The notes beneath the pieces are model-generated. The model was not told the origin of the DNA. It did not search any database and saw only the letters and a program-made list of their open reading frames with translations. Positions 16,654 to 25,804 of a DNA stretch of 64,000 nucleotides are shown piece after piece. The DNA is from an uncultured Lachnospiraceae bacterium (GTDB lineage: Bacteria; Bacillota; Clostridia; Lachnospirales; Lachnospiraceae), in NCBI GenBank assembly GCA_910588875.1, contig CAJURT010000010.1, positions 15,928 through 79,927 of the forward strand, given 5' to 3'. The stretch's first letter is position 1; every line of letters starts with the position of its first letter. Made by a program: the position numbers and the translations under genes.

Positions 16654-17769
16654 GTGACGGATCAGGATTTTATGAGGAGGGCGATGGAACTGGCAAAACG
16701 GGGGAGGGGGTGGACGAACCCAAATCCGGTGGTAGGGGCAGTGATCATGAAGGACGGGCGGATCATCGGCGAAGGATACCATGCCCGCTTTGGGGGGCTT
16801 CACGCGGAACGCAATGCCATTGCATCCCTGAGGGAATCAGCCCGGGGGGCAGCGATGTACGTAACCCTGGAGCCCTGCTGCCATTATGGGAAGACGCCGC
16901 CCTGCACGGAGGCAATCCTGGAGCAGGGGATCGGGCGGGTGGTGATCGGTTCCCGGGATCCTAATCCAAAGGTGGCAGGAAAGGGGGCGGCGCTTCTGCG
17001 GGAGGCAGGGGTGGAGGTGGAGGAGGATTTCCTGAGAAAAGAGTGCGACCAGCTGAACCCGGTGTTTTTTCATTACATCACAAAAGGCACGCCTTATGTG
17101 GTGATGAAGTATGCCATGACCCTGGACGGGAAGATTGCTACCTGCACCGGTGCTTCAAAATGGATCACCGGGGAGAAAGCCCGTGAACGAGTGCACTGTC
17201 TGCGCCACCAGTACATGGGGATCATGGCAGGGATCGGCACCGTGCTGGCGGATGACCCATTGCTGAATGTGCGCCTGGAAGGGAAGAAAAGCCCGGTGCG
17301 GATTATCTGTGACAGCCGTCTGCGCCTGCCCAAAGACAGCCGGATCTGCAGGACGGCAAGGGAATACCCAACCATTGTGGCACATGCTGCCGGGAACCAG
17401 GAAACAGCGGCGTGCCTGGAGGAATTGGGGATCCGGGTGGTTGCGGTGCCGGACGGGGCAGGGCGGGTGGATTTAAAAAAGCTGATGGAATTTTTGGGGA
17501 GGCAGGGGTTGGACAGTATCCTTCTGGAAGGCGGCGGGGAATTAAATGAGAGTGCACTGCAGGCAGGAATCGTGCAGGAGGTTAAGGTGTTTGTGGCACC
17601 GAAGATTTTCGGCGGAAGTGGGGCAAAGACACCGGTGACAGGCAAGGGAGTGGCATTACCCGGGGAGGCAAGGCTGTTCTCACTGGAGGCAATGTCGCAG
17701 GTGGGGGAGGATTTGCTGCTGGAATACCGGGCCAGGGAGGAGGAACAGGGATGTTTACCGGAATCATAG
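16654..17769 (+). CDS. ribD: Bifunctional diaminohydroxyphosphoribosylaminopyrimidine deaminase / reductase
   Basis: This 371-residue enzyme carries out steps two and three of riboflavin synthesis. The N-terminal deaminase has the zinc site His50 and catalytic Glu52 (HAERNA), with Cys75 and Cys84 (PCCHYGKTPPC). The C-terminal NADPH-dependent reductase (about 150-365) has KYAMTLDGKIA and the ILLEGGGELN motif. The start is GTG at 16654, placed right after GGAGAGG; no in-frame ATG gives the conserved N-terminus. The gene overlaps ribE by 19 bases and is under FMN riboswitch control. Confidence 0.96.
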   Translation: MTDQDFMRRAMELAKRGRGWTNPNPVVGAVIMKDGRIIGEGYHARFGGLHAERNAIASLRESARGAAMYVTLEPCCHYGKTPPCTEAILEQGIGRVVIGSRDPNPKVAGKGAALLREAGVEVEEDFLRKECDQLNPVFFHYITKGTPYVVMKYAMTLDGKIATCTGASKWITGEKARERVHCLRHQYMGIMAGIGTVLADDPLLNVRLEGKKSPVRIICDSRLRLPKDSRICRTAREYPTIVAHAAGNQETAACLEELGIRVVAVPDGAGRVDLKKLMEFLGRQGLDSILLEGGGELNESALQAGIVQEVKVFVAPKIFGGSGAKTPVTGKGVALPGEARLFSLEAMSQVGEDLLLEYRAREEEQGCLPES

Positions 17770-18413
17770 AAGAACTAGGGCAGATTTATCGGATCGGGCT
17801 GCAGGGAAGTTCGGGGCAGATTGCCATCCGGGCAAGGAAGGTGCTGGAAGGGACGCAGATTGGGGACAGCATTGCGGTGAATGGAATCTGCCTGACAGTG
17901 GTTTCCCTGCAGCCGGATGGATTTACGGCGGATGTAATGGCAGAGACCATCCGCCGGAGCAGCCTGGGGCATGGCAGGCCGGGGGACTTGGTGAACCTGG
18001 AGCGGGCTATGTCGGCTATGGGGCGTTTTGGGGGGCATCTGGTGTCAGGGCATATTGACGGCACAGGGGTGATCCGTTCCTGCCAGAGGGAGGAAAACGC
18101 TGTCTGGGTGACAGTGGAGGCAGAGGAGGAGATTTTGCGTCTGATCGTGGAGAAGGGATCTATTGCCATTGATGGGATCAGCCTGACGGTGGCGGCGGTG
18201 GGCGCGGGCTGGTTTCAGGTGTCGGTCATTCCTCATACAGGGGAGGAAACCACGCTCCTGAGGAAAAAGCCGGGAGACCAGGTGAACCTGGAAAATGATA
18301 TCATTGGGAAATATGTGGAAAGGCTGCTGGGGCTTTCCGGGACAGGCAGCAGGGCAGCGCCAAAAAGGCAGGGAAGCCTTACCATGGAGTTCCTGAAAGA
18401 GTATGGAATATAA
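17751..18413 (+). CDS. ribE: Riboflavin synthase (alpha type)
   Basis: This 220-residue enzyme joins two 6,7-dimethyl-8-ribityllumazine molecules to give riboflavin. It has the two lumazine-binding repeats of the family: the first begins MFTGIIEELG with SIAVNGICLTV (about 41-51), the second begins FGGHLVSGHIDG with IDGISLTV (about 140-147). The end carries an extra 15-residue tail. It overlaps ribD and lies 15 bases before ribBA. Confidence 0.96.
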   Translation: MFTGIIEELGQIYRIGLQGSSGQIAIRARKVLEGTQIGDSIAVNGICLTVVSLQPDGFTADVMAETIRRSSLGHGRPGDLVNLERAMSAMGRFGGHLVSGHIDGTGVIRSCQREENAVWVTVEAEEEILRLIVEKGSIAIDGISLTVAAVGAGWFQVSVIPHTGEETTLLRKKPGDQVNLENDIIGKYVERLLGLSGTGSRAAPKRQGSLTMEFLKEYGI

Positions 18414-18428
18414 GGGAGGAGAAAGAGG

Positions 18429-19637
18429 ATGGAACATGAGTACAACAGTATTGAGGAAGCATTGGCAGATCTGCGGGAAGGGAAGATTATTCTGGTTACG
18501 GATGATCCGGACAGGGAAAATGAAGGGGATATGGTCTGTGCGGCAGAATTTGCCACTCAGGAAAATATCAATTTTATGGCCTGCCATGCCAAGGGGCTTA
18601 TCTGTACGCCGATGAGCGGGGAGTTTGCCTTAAAACTGGGGCTTCCTCCGATGGTGGCAGAGAACACAGATAACCATCAGACAGCCTTCACCGTGTCCAT
18701 TGACCATGTGGATACGACGACAGGGATCTCAGCGGCGGAGCGTTCGTATACCATGATGAAATGTGCGGAGGAGGGCACGAAGCCGGAGGATTTCCGCAGG
18801 CCGGGACATGTGTTCCCGCTGGTTGCCAGGCGGGGCGGCGTGCTGGTCCGCAACGGCCATACAGAGGCGACGGTGGATCTGTGCCGGCTGGCTGGGCTGA
18901 AGGAGTGCGGGATCTGCTGTGAGATCATGGAGGAGGACGGCACTATGATGCGCACAAAAAATTTGTGGAAGCTGGCAAAGGAACATGGATTGAAATTTAT
19001 TACCATCAAGGAACTGCAGGATTACTGCCGGATCCACGAGAAGCATGTGGTGAGGGAGGCCTGTGCGGATATGCCGACCCAGTACGGCCACTTTCAGATT
19101 TACGGTTATATCAACGATATTTCCGGTGAGCATCATGTGGCTCTGGTCAAGGGAGAGATCGGGGACGGGGAAAATGTGCTCTGCCGGGTGCATTCCGAAT
19201 GCCTGACCGGGGATACTTTTGGTTCAATGCGGTGTGACTGCGGAAAGCAGCTGCAGACCGCAATGAAGCAGATTGAGGAGGAAGGCCGGGGAATTGTGCT
19301 TTACATGCGCCAGGAGGGCCGGGGAATCGGCCTCATCAATAAGCTGAAGGCTTATGAACTTCAGGAGCAGGGCTATGACACGGTGGAGGCCAATGTGAAG
19401 CTGGGCTTTGCACCGGATCTGCGGGAATACTGGGTGGGGGCACAGATCCTTACGGATCTGGGGGTAAAGTCCCTGCGGCTTTTGACCAACAATCCGGAGA
19501 AGGTTTATGGGATTGGGGACTTTGGCCTGGAAATCCGGGAGAGGGTGCCGATTGAGATTGACCTGCAGCCTTTTGACGAATTTTATATGCGCACGAAGCA
19601 GGTGAAGATGGGGCATATTTTTCACCGTATCCTGTGA
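18429..19637 (+). CDS. ribBA: Bifunctional DHBP synthase / GTP cyclohydrolase II
   Basis: This 402-residue enzyme makes both precursors of the lumazine. The N-terminal half (1-200) is 3,4-dihydroxy-2-butanone-4-phosphate synthase with DDPDRENEGD near residue 24-33 and the HTEATVDL motif. The C-terminal half (205-402) is GTP cyclohydrolase II with zinc ligands Cys258, Cys269 and Cys271 (HSECLTGD, MRCDCG) and the MRQEGRGIGL motif. ATG follows AGGAGAAAGAGG. It is followed by ribH after 62 bases. Confidence 0.97.
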   Translation: MEHEYNSIEEALADLREGKIILVTDDPDRENEGDMVCAAEFATQENINFMACHAKGLICTPMSGEFALKLGLPPMVAENTDNHQTAFTVSIDHVDTTTGISAAERSYTMMKCAEEGTKPEDFRRPGHVFPLVARRGGVLVRNGHTEATVDLCRLAGLKECGICCEIMEEDGTMMRTKNLWKLAKEHGLKFITIKELQDYCRIHEKHVVREACADMPTQYGHFQIYGYINDISGEHHVALVKGEIGDGENVLCRVHSECLTGDTFGSMRCDCGKQLQTAMKQIEEEGRGIVLYMRQEGRGIGLINKLKAYELQEQGYDTVEANVKLGFAPDLREYWVGAQILTDLGVKSLRLLTNNPEKVYGIGDFGLEIRERVPIEIDLQPFDEFYMRTKQVKMGHIFHRIL

Positions 19638-19699
19638 GGACGGTTTTCAAAGGCAGAAGGATAATAGGATTTTAAGAAAAAAACAGGAGGAAGCAGAAG

Positions 19700-20173
19700 A
19701 TGAAAGAGATTCGCGTATTGGAAGGAAAAGTGGTGGCACCGGAAGGAATGCAGGTAGCGATTGTGGCATCGCGTTTTAATGAGATCATTGTGAATAAGCT
19801 TCTGGGCGGCGCTGTGGACGGTTTGGTGCGTCACGGGGTGGAAGAGGAAAACATTACGGCTGCCTGGGTTCCCGGGGCTTTTGAGATCCCGGTTGCAGCG
19901 GCGAAGCTGGCAAAATCCGGGAAGTATGATGCGGTAATCTGCGTTGGGGCGGTGATCCGCGGGGATACCACCCATTATGACTATGTCTGCAGCGAAGTGT
20001 CAAAGGGGATTGCCCAGGTCGGGTTGTCCACCGGGGTGCCGGTTCTCTTTGGGGTGATTACCACGGAGAATATTGAACAGGCGATTGCCCGGGCCGGCAG
20101 CAAGGCGGGGAATAAGGGGTATGACTGTGCTTTGTCGGCCATCGAGATGGTGAACCTGATGGAGCAGATGTAA
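19700..20173 (+). CDS. ribH: 6,7-dimethyl-8-ribityllumazine synthase
   Basis: This 157-residue enzyme condenses the ribityl pyrimidinedione with 3,4-dihydroxybutanone phosphate. It carries the family motifs SRFNEIIVNKLL (about 26-37), WVPGAFEIPVA (about 56-66) and GAVIRGDTTHYDYV (about 82-95), where the TTHYD histidine is catalytic. It normally assembles into 60-mers. ATG follows ACAGGAGG. It is the last gene of the riboswitch-controlled operon. Confidence 0.97.
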   Translation: MKEIRVLEGKVVAPEGMQVAIVASRFNEIIVNKLLGGAVDGLVRHGVEEENITAAWVPGAFEIPVAAAKLAKSGKYDAVICVGAVIRGDTTHYDYVCSEVSKGIAQVGLSTGVPVLFGVITTENIEQAIARAGSKAGNKGYDCALSAIEMVNLMEQM

Positions 20174-20201
20174 GGCAACTCTGACGGGACAGCAGAAGAA
20201 G

Positions 20202-20246
20202 AGGAGGAACTGGCGGGCCCTATTCACTGTCCGCCAGTTCCTCCCA
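20202..20246. terminator. Weak bidirectional terminator/inverted repeat
   Basis: AGGAGGAACTGGCGG pairs perfectly with CCGCCAGTTCCTCC. The right arm lies within the 3' end of the ABC-F gene. No long T-run follows on the + strand; on the minus strand TTCTTCTG follows. It separates the convergent ribH and ABC-F genes. Confidence 0.5.
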
Positions 20247-22205
20247 GCATGCATACAGTTCCTCAAGCCGGTTGGCGATCTCCTCTTTTTCCCGGTTCAG
20301 TTCCATCAGTTTAGCCATGTCGGTGTAGATTTCTTCTTGCTGGAGAAGTTCCCCCAGTTCATTGTCACGGGTTTCAAGGCGGTGGATTTCCTCCTCCGTC
20401 TTTTTCAGGTCGTTTTGGCGTTTGCGGATGCGTGCCTGTTCCTCCTTCTGGGCTTTCCAGTCCTGCTTGACGCTTGATTCGGAGGAGGCTGAAGGGGTTA
20501 GTCCATTTCCGTCAGAGGAAGCAGTTTTGCCTGGGATATCAGTCTGGGAAGGCTTTGCAGCGTTACCGGCAATTGCGCCAGGTGCGTATAGCCCGGCCAT
20601 GGTCTCCCTTTTTTCAAGGTAATAATCATAATTCCCGATATAGTTGATGAGAGTCTGCCCCGTTAGTTCCAGAATCCGGGTTGCAGTCTGGTTGATAAAA
20701 TAACGGTCATGGGATACATAAAATACGGTGCCGGTATAGCTTTGCAGGGCATTTTCCAGGATTTCCTTGGAGGTAATGTCTAAGTGGTTGGTTGGCTCGT
20801 CGAGGATCAGGAAATTGGCCTCGGAAAGCATCAGTTTGGCCAGGGATACCCGGCCGCGTTCCCCGCCGCTTAAATCGGAGATGCGTTTAAACACGTCATC
20901 GCCGGTGAACAGAAATGCTGCAAGGATGTTGCGCACCTGGGTGTTGGCCAGGTTGGGGTAAGCGTCCTGAACCTCCTCGAAGGCGGTCTTTTCCATATGG
21001 AGGACATGATGTTCCTGGTCATAGTAGCCGATATGGACCTTGGAGCCTAAAGTGATTGTGCCGCTGTCGGAAGGCAGCATACCATTGATTAGCTTTAAAA
21101 TAGTGGTCTTGCCCGTGCCGTTGTTGCCGATCAGCGCCACCCGCTCCCCCCGCTTGATATCGATGTCCACATGGGAAAACAGGCGGTTGCTGCCAAAGGA
21201 TTTGCTCAGGCCGCGGACAGACAGCACATCATTGCCGCTTAAAATATTGGGTTCCAGTTTGATGCGCATCTCATCGTGGATCTCGGCCGGTTTTTCCAGG
21301 AGTTCGATCTTGGCAAGCATCTTTTCCCGGCTCTCGGCGCGTTTGATGGATTTTTCCCGGTTGAAGGATTTTAGTTTGGTGATGACCTCTTCCTGGTGGC
21401 GGATCTCCTGCTGCTGGTTCATCCATGCCTTCATCTGGGCGGCCCTGAGCATGGCTTTTTTCTCGCTGTAGGCGGTGTAGTTGCCCAGATAGACACTGCC
21501 CCGGCCTTGCTCCAGTTCGATGACCTTATTGACGACCCGGTTTAAGAAATAACGGTCATGGGCAACAATGACGACCGCGCCGTTATAGCCCTTCAGATAA
21601 TTTTCCAGCCAGGCGATGGATTCCATATCAAGATGGTTGGTGGGCTCGTCCAGGAGGATGATGTCCGGCCGGGACAAAAGCAGTTTTCCCAGAGAGATCC
21701 GGGTTTTCTGTCCGCCGGACAGGGTGGAGATTGTTTTGTTAAACTCTTCTTCTGAAAAGCCCAGGCCTTTGAGGACACCGGTGATTTCGCTCTGCCAGGC
21801 ATAGCCGTTTTCCAATTCAAAGGTATGGTTTAAGTGGCTGTAGGCGGAGAGCATCTGTTCCAGTTCTTCGCCGGAGGCATCCTTCATCCGGAGTTCCAGG
21901 GTGCGGATCTGCTGTTCCATCTCAATTACCGGACGTTTGACCTCACGCAGTTCCTCATAGATGGACCGGCTGCTTTCCAAATCCTGGTGTTGGGCGAGAT
22001 AGCCCAGGGATTTGCCCTTAGAGAGGATTACATCCCCGGTGTCAGCGGCCAGTTCACCCACAATAATTTTGAGCAGGGTGGACTTACCGGCGCCGTTGAT
22101 GCCGACGATAGCAGCTTTTTCGTGGTCTTCTATATGAAAAGACACTTCGGACAATATCTGGTCGGTGCCGAAGGATTTACTGATGTGGTTACAGGACAGT
22201 ATCAT
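20220..22205 (-). CDS. ABC-F family ATPase (ribosome-associated type)
   Basis: This 661-residue soluble protein has two ABC ATPase domains and no membrane segment. The first has Walker A GINGAGKST (35-43), LSGGQKTRISLGK and LLDEPTNHLD; the second has GNNGTGKTT, LSGGERGRVSLAK and LILDEPTNHLD. A charged interdomain linker (about 245-310, the P-site tRNA interaction motif) and a C-terminal coiled coil (about 590-655) follow the ABC-F plan. Such proteins act on stalled ribosomes or, in some branches, protect from antibiotics; the branch cannot be told by eye. The start overlaps the upstream 418-residue gene by 17 bases, so both are translated from one mRNA. Confidence 0.92.
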   Translation of the reverse strand: MILSCNHISKSFGTDQILSEVSFHIEDHEKAAIVGINGAGKSTLLKIIVGELAADTGDVILSKGKSLGYLAQHQDLESSRSIYEELREVKRPVIEMEQQIRTLELRMKDASGEELEQMLSAYSHLNHTFELENGYAWQSEITGVLKGLGFSEEEFNKTISTLSGGQKTRISLGKLLLSRPDIILLDEPTNHLDMESIAWLENYLKGYNGAVVIVAHDRYFLNRVVNKVIELEQGRGSVYLGNYTAYSEKKAMLRAAQMKAWMNQQQEIRHQEEVITKLKSFNREKSIKRAESREKMLAKIELLEKPAEIHDEMRIKLEPNILSGNDVLSVRGLSKSFGSNRLFSHVDIDIKRGERVALIGNNGTGKTTILKLINGMLPSDSGTITLGSKVHIGYYDQEHHVLHMEKTAFEEVQDAYPNLANTQVRNILAAFLFTGDDVFKRISDLSGGERGRVSLAKLMLSEANFLILDEPTNHLDITSKEILENALQSYTGTVFYVSHDRYFINQTATRILELTGQTLINYIGNYDYYLEKRETMAGLYAPGAIAGNAAKPSQTDIPGKTASSDGNGLTPSASSESSVKQDWKAQKEEQARIRKRQNDLKKTEEEIHRLETRDNELGELLQQEEIYTDMAKLMELNREKEEIANRLEELYACWEELADSE

Positions 22206-23445
22206 AATGGTGCTCCGTTTCTGAGTTTATTTTGGCGCCCATGGAGTAGACTCCGTTTGCGGCAATGGCCTTCAGGATATCCCCGGAATTGCCAGACTCA
22301 AGGCTGTTGAAAAACTGGCTGATGCTAAGATTGTAACGGGTGGCATGGCTCATGCCGGTTCCGCCGGGGGCGGTGATAAAGGTGGAGAAAAAGCCGTCCT
22401 CCAGGTATTTATGGGCGCCGGCTAAAAATGCCTTGCGGATATCGCCGTGCTCCCGGTATTGTTTGAGGGTATACTGATAAGGATCTGCAGTATCTTTCCT
22501 ATGGGTCAGCGCACCGCCGGATAGCTGCCCCATGTAAGATTCAAAGGAGCCAAGAAGCAGGGAGGACATCTCCTCGCTGATGTTTAAGTGCCCCAGGGTA
22601 TGGGCCATCTTCATGTATTGGAGGGCCAGATGAATTCCGAGTTCGCCATCACTCATCATGCCCCATTCGTTGGGATCCATGCTGACGGCAGCTTTTGCCA
22701 CGAAACCGGCGGCCTCCAAGTCCTTTAAGGAAGAAGCTTCAGCCTCCGGGTTGTGGATCCAGTTTTCCAGGGACATGACCTCCAGGCTAAGGGACAGATG
22801 GGGATAAGAAACCTCCTCTTTGCTGCCTAGGATACCCTTTTCCTTGGCCAGGGATTCGATCTGCCCAAAGCGTTCCTCGATGGCCTTTGAAAATTCTTGT
22901 CCCAGACGGGAGGCAGCGCCAGGGTTTCCTGCCTGTTCATAGAAGCGGCCCACACTGTTTTGGTATGAGGCGACCAGCCGGCTTTTAGCCTGTGCCATAA
23001 GGCCGTCTAATTTGGACATTTTCTCTTCCAGAATGTCCTCGCGGCCGGAAAATTGATGCTGCAGGCAGGTTTTGGCAGCAAGATACAGGGATGCGGTATG
23101 ATGCACCGAGCGCTGGATGTCGTCTGCATTTTCGAGGGTGACATTGATGTGGGAAACATATTGCTCGATGCCTTCCCAATCAATGCCATCCTTTTCGGCC
23201 TCATCAGGTTCATAAAGCGCCAGTTCCCCGGCAGAGGGGATGCCCCCTTCCAGGTGCAGCCCCCGTTTTCCGGCGGCAGCCATCTGCCCGCCAAACGGCC
23301 TGGCGGAGGAACGTTCAAAGGTGTCAAGTTTAGGCAGCGCCCCGGCGGCGCTGCTTTTGTGTTTGGCAGCGTTTCTGGAAGTGGTTTTGGATACTGATGA
23401 AGCGTTTTTTTCGGTGCGGCAGCCAGCGGCCGGATTTATTTTCAT
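22189..23445 (-). CDS. Unknown 418-residue protein, possible motility regulon member
   Basis: I do not recognise this protein. Residues 1-60 are low-complexity, rich in Ser, Lys and Ala, and open MKINPAAG; the body (about 80-390) is predicted to be helical, without signal peptide, membrane helix or known catalytic motif. The ATG follows AAGAGGT. About 60 bases upstream on the same strand is GCCGATAT with a TTAC box 15 bases further, as in the flagellin promoter, which suggests sigma-28 control. The disordered N-terminus would suit a flagellar export substrate, but that is inference. It overlaps the ABC-F gene by 17 bases. Confidence 0.75.
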   Translation of the reverse strand: MKINPAAGCRTEKNASSVSKTTSRNAAKHKSSAAGALPKLDTFERSSARPFGGQMAAAGKRGLHLEGGIPSAGELALYEPDEAEKDGIDWEGIEQYVSHINVTLENADDIQRSVHHTASLYLAAKTCLQHQFSGREDILEEKMSKLDGLMAQAKSRLVASYQNSVGRFYEQAGNPGAASRLGQEFSKAIEERFGQIESLAKEKGILGSKEEVSYPHLSLSLEVMSLENWIHNPEAEASSLKDLEAAGFVAKAAVSMDPNEWGMMSDGELGIHLALQYMKMAHTLGHLNISEEMSSLLLGSFESYMGQLSGGALTHRKDTADPYQYTLKQYREHGDIRKAFLAGAHKYLEDGFFSTFITAPGGTGMSHATRYNLSISQFFNSLESGNSGDILKAIAANGVYSMGAKINSETEHHYDTVL

Positions 23446-23504
23446 AGGGATACCTCTTTTCCATGTTGCAGGTTAACGGGCATATTTTATGATATCTATT
23501 GGAT

Positions 23505-23531
23505 ATATCGGCTTCTTAATGAAAAAAGTAA
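23505..23531 (-). promoter_or_regulatory. Sigma-28-like promoter of the 418-residue gene
   Basis: On the minus strand TTAC (23528-23531) and GCCGATAT (23505-23512) are 15 bases apart. The -10 box is identical to that of the flagellin promoter at 826-833; the -35 box is weaker. The start of transcription would be about 50 bases before the ATG. Confidence 0.6.
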
Positions 23532-23562
23532 TAGCTTAATGGAACACTGTTAGCCTATGCTG

Positions 23563-23591
23563 TTGAAAAGAAGCAGGAAATCATGTATATT
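23563..23591 (+). promoter_or_regulatory. Sigma-A promoter of the Sel1-repeat gene
   Basis: TTGAAA at 23563-23568 and TATATT at 23586-23591 have a 17-base spacer with TG directly before the -10 box. Confidence 0.65.
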
Positions 23592-23629
23592 GTGATGGAA
23601 ACATAATGGCGTGAAGTGGAGTGTAAAGT

Positions 23630-24952
23630 ATGGAAAATTATTATTCGGATACATTGAGGGAAGGGCTTCGCCTGCTCTATTTCCAGGCGGATGAAGCACG
23701 GTTTAGAGAAGGCGTGGAACTTTTGGAGCAGGCCGTGGCAAAGGGGGAACCCCATGCCTTCTATTTCCTGGCGAGGTGCTATGGCTGGGGGGATGGAAAT
23801 GTGAAGGAGGATGAGCGGAAGGCAAAGCAGCTTTCCAAGGAGGGGATCCGCCGGGGAAGTGCCCTCTGCGTGCTGGGTGCGGACCGGATGGATATTCTTA
23901 AAGGGGATGTGAGGGAGGCGATGGCCGGGACGCTTGAGGAGGCTTTCCGGGATGTGCTTGCGATGGCGGAGGAGGGAGAGCCGATGGCGCAGTATGCAAT
24001 CGGGCTGTTTTATTTCTGGGGGGACATGCTCCTCAATTTCCAGAAGCCGCCGAGGGAGGAGTTTGCAAAATATGAGAAGCAGAATGCCGCTGAGGCGTTA
24101 AAGTGGTTCCGCCGTTCGGCAGGGCAGGGGTGCATCCCGGCCTTCCGGAATGCATTTAACAGTGTGCGCAACGGTGTGAACGGTGTGCAGCAGAACCTGG
24201 AGGAGGCGCTGCGCTGGGCGGAGACCATGGACGGCAAGGTGGATATGCGGGACTATTACCATTCCTTTATCCTGGAATACCAGAAGCTGAAACGCCATGA
24301 GGAGGCCATCCGCTGGTGTGAGAGAGGGGCCCGGGAGGGGATATCGCTCTGCATGGTGGATTTGGGGCTGGTATATCTCTACGGTAACAGAGGGAGGAAG
24401 GAGGATGATGCTGAGGCACTGCGGTATTTCAAGATGGCGGCAGATACCGGCGACGAATACGGCAGCTACAATGTGGGGCGGTGCCTTTACAACGGCTGGG
24501 GCTGTGAGAAGGATTACCATGGGGCATTTCGCTGTTTCGAGGAGGCGCACCGCCGTGGCCATCAGGCGTCTAAATCTTATCTGGCCCAATGCTATTTCTG
24601 GGGCCGAGGGACGGAAGTTAACTATGATTTGGCAGTCCGCATGATGACGGCGCTTATTAAGGAACGGCAGGAATATCCTAAGGAACTGCTGGGGTATTGC
24701 TGTCTGTACGGCAAAGGCATTGGCATCGATACCATCCGTGGGAAGCGCCTTTTGGAGGAGGCTGCCCAGGCAAATAACGGCATGGCCTGGAAATTCCTCG
24801 GGGATATGTATGACAAGGGGATTGGCGGTTCGCTGGATATCCCTATGGCAGTGTCCTGTTACCAGAAGGCAGCCGAAAAGGGGGTGGCGGGAGCCGCTGA
24901 AGCTTTGGGCTGTTATAAGAAATCCATATTCGGAAAATGGAAAAGGAAGTAA
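23630..24952 (+). CDS. Sel1-type tetratricopeptide repeat protein
   Basis: This 440-residue cytosolic protein consists of Sel1-like repeats, each with a helix pair and motifs such as AFYFLARCYGWGDG (about 42), AQYAIGLFYFWGD (about 120), GSYNVGRCLYNGWGCEKD (about 280), SKSYLAQCYFWGRG and AWKFLGDMYDKGIGG (about 388). I count about nine units. Sel1 repeats are protein-protein interaction scaffolds. There is no signal peptide or enzyme domain. It is a single gene with its own promoter, transcribed divergently from the unknown 418-residue gene. Function not known. Confidence 0.85.
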   Translation: MENYYSDTLREGLRLLYFQADEARFREGVELLEQAVAKGEPHAFYFLARCYGWGDGNVKEDERKAKQLSKEGIRRGSALCVLGADRMDILKGDVREAMAGTLEEAFRDVLAMAEEGEPMAQYAIGLFYFWGDMLLNFQKPPREEFAKYEKQNAAEALKWFRRSAGQGCIPAFRNAFNSVRNGVNGVQQNLEEALRWAETMDGKVDMRDYYHSFILEYQKLKRHEEAIRWCERGAREGISLCMVDLGLVYLYGNRGRKEDDAEALRYFKMAADTGDEYGSYNVGRCLYNGWGCEKDYHGAFRCFEEAHRRGHQASKSYLAQCYFWGRGTEVNYDLAVRMMTALIKERQEYPKELLGYCCLYGKGIGIDTIRGKRLLEEAAQANNGMAWKFLGDMYDKGIGGSLDIPMAVSCYQKAAEKGVAGAAEALGCYKKSIFGKWKRK

Positions 24953-24974
24953 TTGTATTTAAATAAAAACGTAT

Positions 24975-25003
24975 TTGACATTGTCATTTTGTGCAGATAT
25001 AAT
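24975..25003 (+). promoter_or_regulatory. Consensus sigma-A promoter of rex operon
   Basis: TTGACA at 24975-24980 and TATAAT at 24998-25003 with a 17-base spacer: a perfect sigma-A match, about 38 bases before the rex ATG. No clear Rex palindrome overlaps it. Confidence 0.9.
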
Positions 25004-25040
25004 AATAAATGTGCGAGTGAATAATGAAGAGGTGAATATC

Positions 25041-25718
25041 ATGGACGGAAGAGAGATATCAAAAGCAGTGATAACCCGGCTGCCCCGGTATTACCGTTAT
25101 CTTGGGGAATTGCTGGAGTCCGGGGTGGAGCGTATCTCGTCAAATGAACTAAGTGTAAGGATGCGGGTGACTGCTTCCCAGATCCGACAGGATTTGAATA
25201 ATTTTGGTGGTTTTGGCCAACAGGGATATGGCTACAACGTTAAGTATCTGTATACGGAGATTGCCAAGATCCTGGGCATTGACCGGCAGCACAATCTGAT
25301 CATTATCGGTGCCGGGAATTTAGGTCAGGCCATTGCCAATTATGCTAATTTTGAGAAGCGTGGTTTTATCATCAAGGGGATGTTCGATATCAACCCGCGT
25401 TTGATTGGGTTGGTGGTACGGGGGATTGAGATCCGAGGGGTGGATGACCTGGAGCAGTTTATTGCGGACAATGAAGTACAGATGGCGGCGCTGACGATTC
25501 CCAAGACAAAGGCGCCGGAGATTGCAGACCGGCTGGTAGACGCGGGGATTAAGGCGATTTGGAATTTTGCCCATGTGGATTTGAATGTTCCGGATGACGT
25601 GGTGGTGGAGAATGTGCATCTGTCAGAGAGCCTGATGCGGCTGTCCTACCGGGTATGCAGCATGCAGGACCAGGAGGAGAAGGAGCGGGCCCGCAGGGCG
25701 GATAAGAATAAGGGATAG
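25041..25718 (+). CDS. rex: Redox-sensing transcriptional repressor Rex
   Basis: This 225-residue regulator binds DNA when the NADH/NAD+ ratio is low and represses fermentation genes. The N-terminal winged helix (1-80) has SSNELSVRMRVTASQIRQDL and the FGGFGQQGYGYNV wing; the Rossmann domain starts at IIIGAGNLGQAI (about 88-99). I chose ATG at 25041, with AAGAGGTG upstream, rather than the distant ATG at 24975, which lies in the -35 box. It is first in a probable operon with the NAD(P)HX repair enzyme gene, which fits a shared theme of NADH balance. Confidence 0.95.
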   Translation: MDGREISKAVITRLPRYYRYLGELLESGVERISSNELSVRMRVTASQIRQDLNNFGGFGQQGYGYNVKYLYTEIAKILGIDRQHNLIIIGAGNLGQAIANYANFEKRGFIIKGMFDINPRLIGLVVRGIEIRGVDDLEQFIADNEVQMAALTIPKTKAPEIADRLVDAGIKAIWNFAHVDLNVPDDVVVENVHLSESLMRLSYRVCSMQDQEEKERARRADKNKG

Positions 25719-25804
25719 TGTGATTGAGGCGGGACGCTGGCAGACGAAGGGATCAAGGACAGTCTGCCAGCTTTTCTGTGCCGGGGCCGGAAGGAGGGGC
25801 TTGG

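Noticed and set aside
20202..20246. Perfect inverted repeat as an operator
   Set aside because: It lies between convergent gene ends, so terminator function is the simpler reading.
24975..25040. Longer N-terminus of Rex from ATG at 24975
   Set aside because: This ATG lies inside the -35 box of the promoter; ATG at 25041 has the ribosome site.
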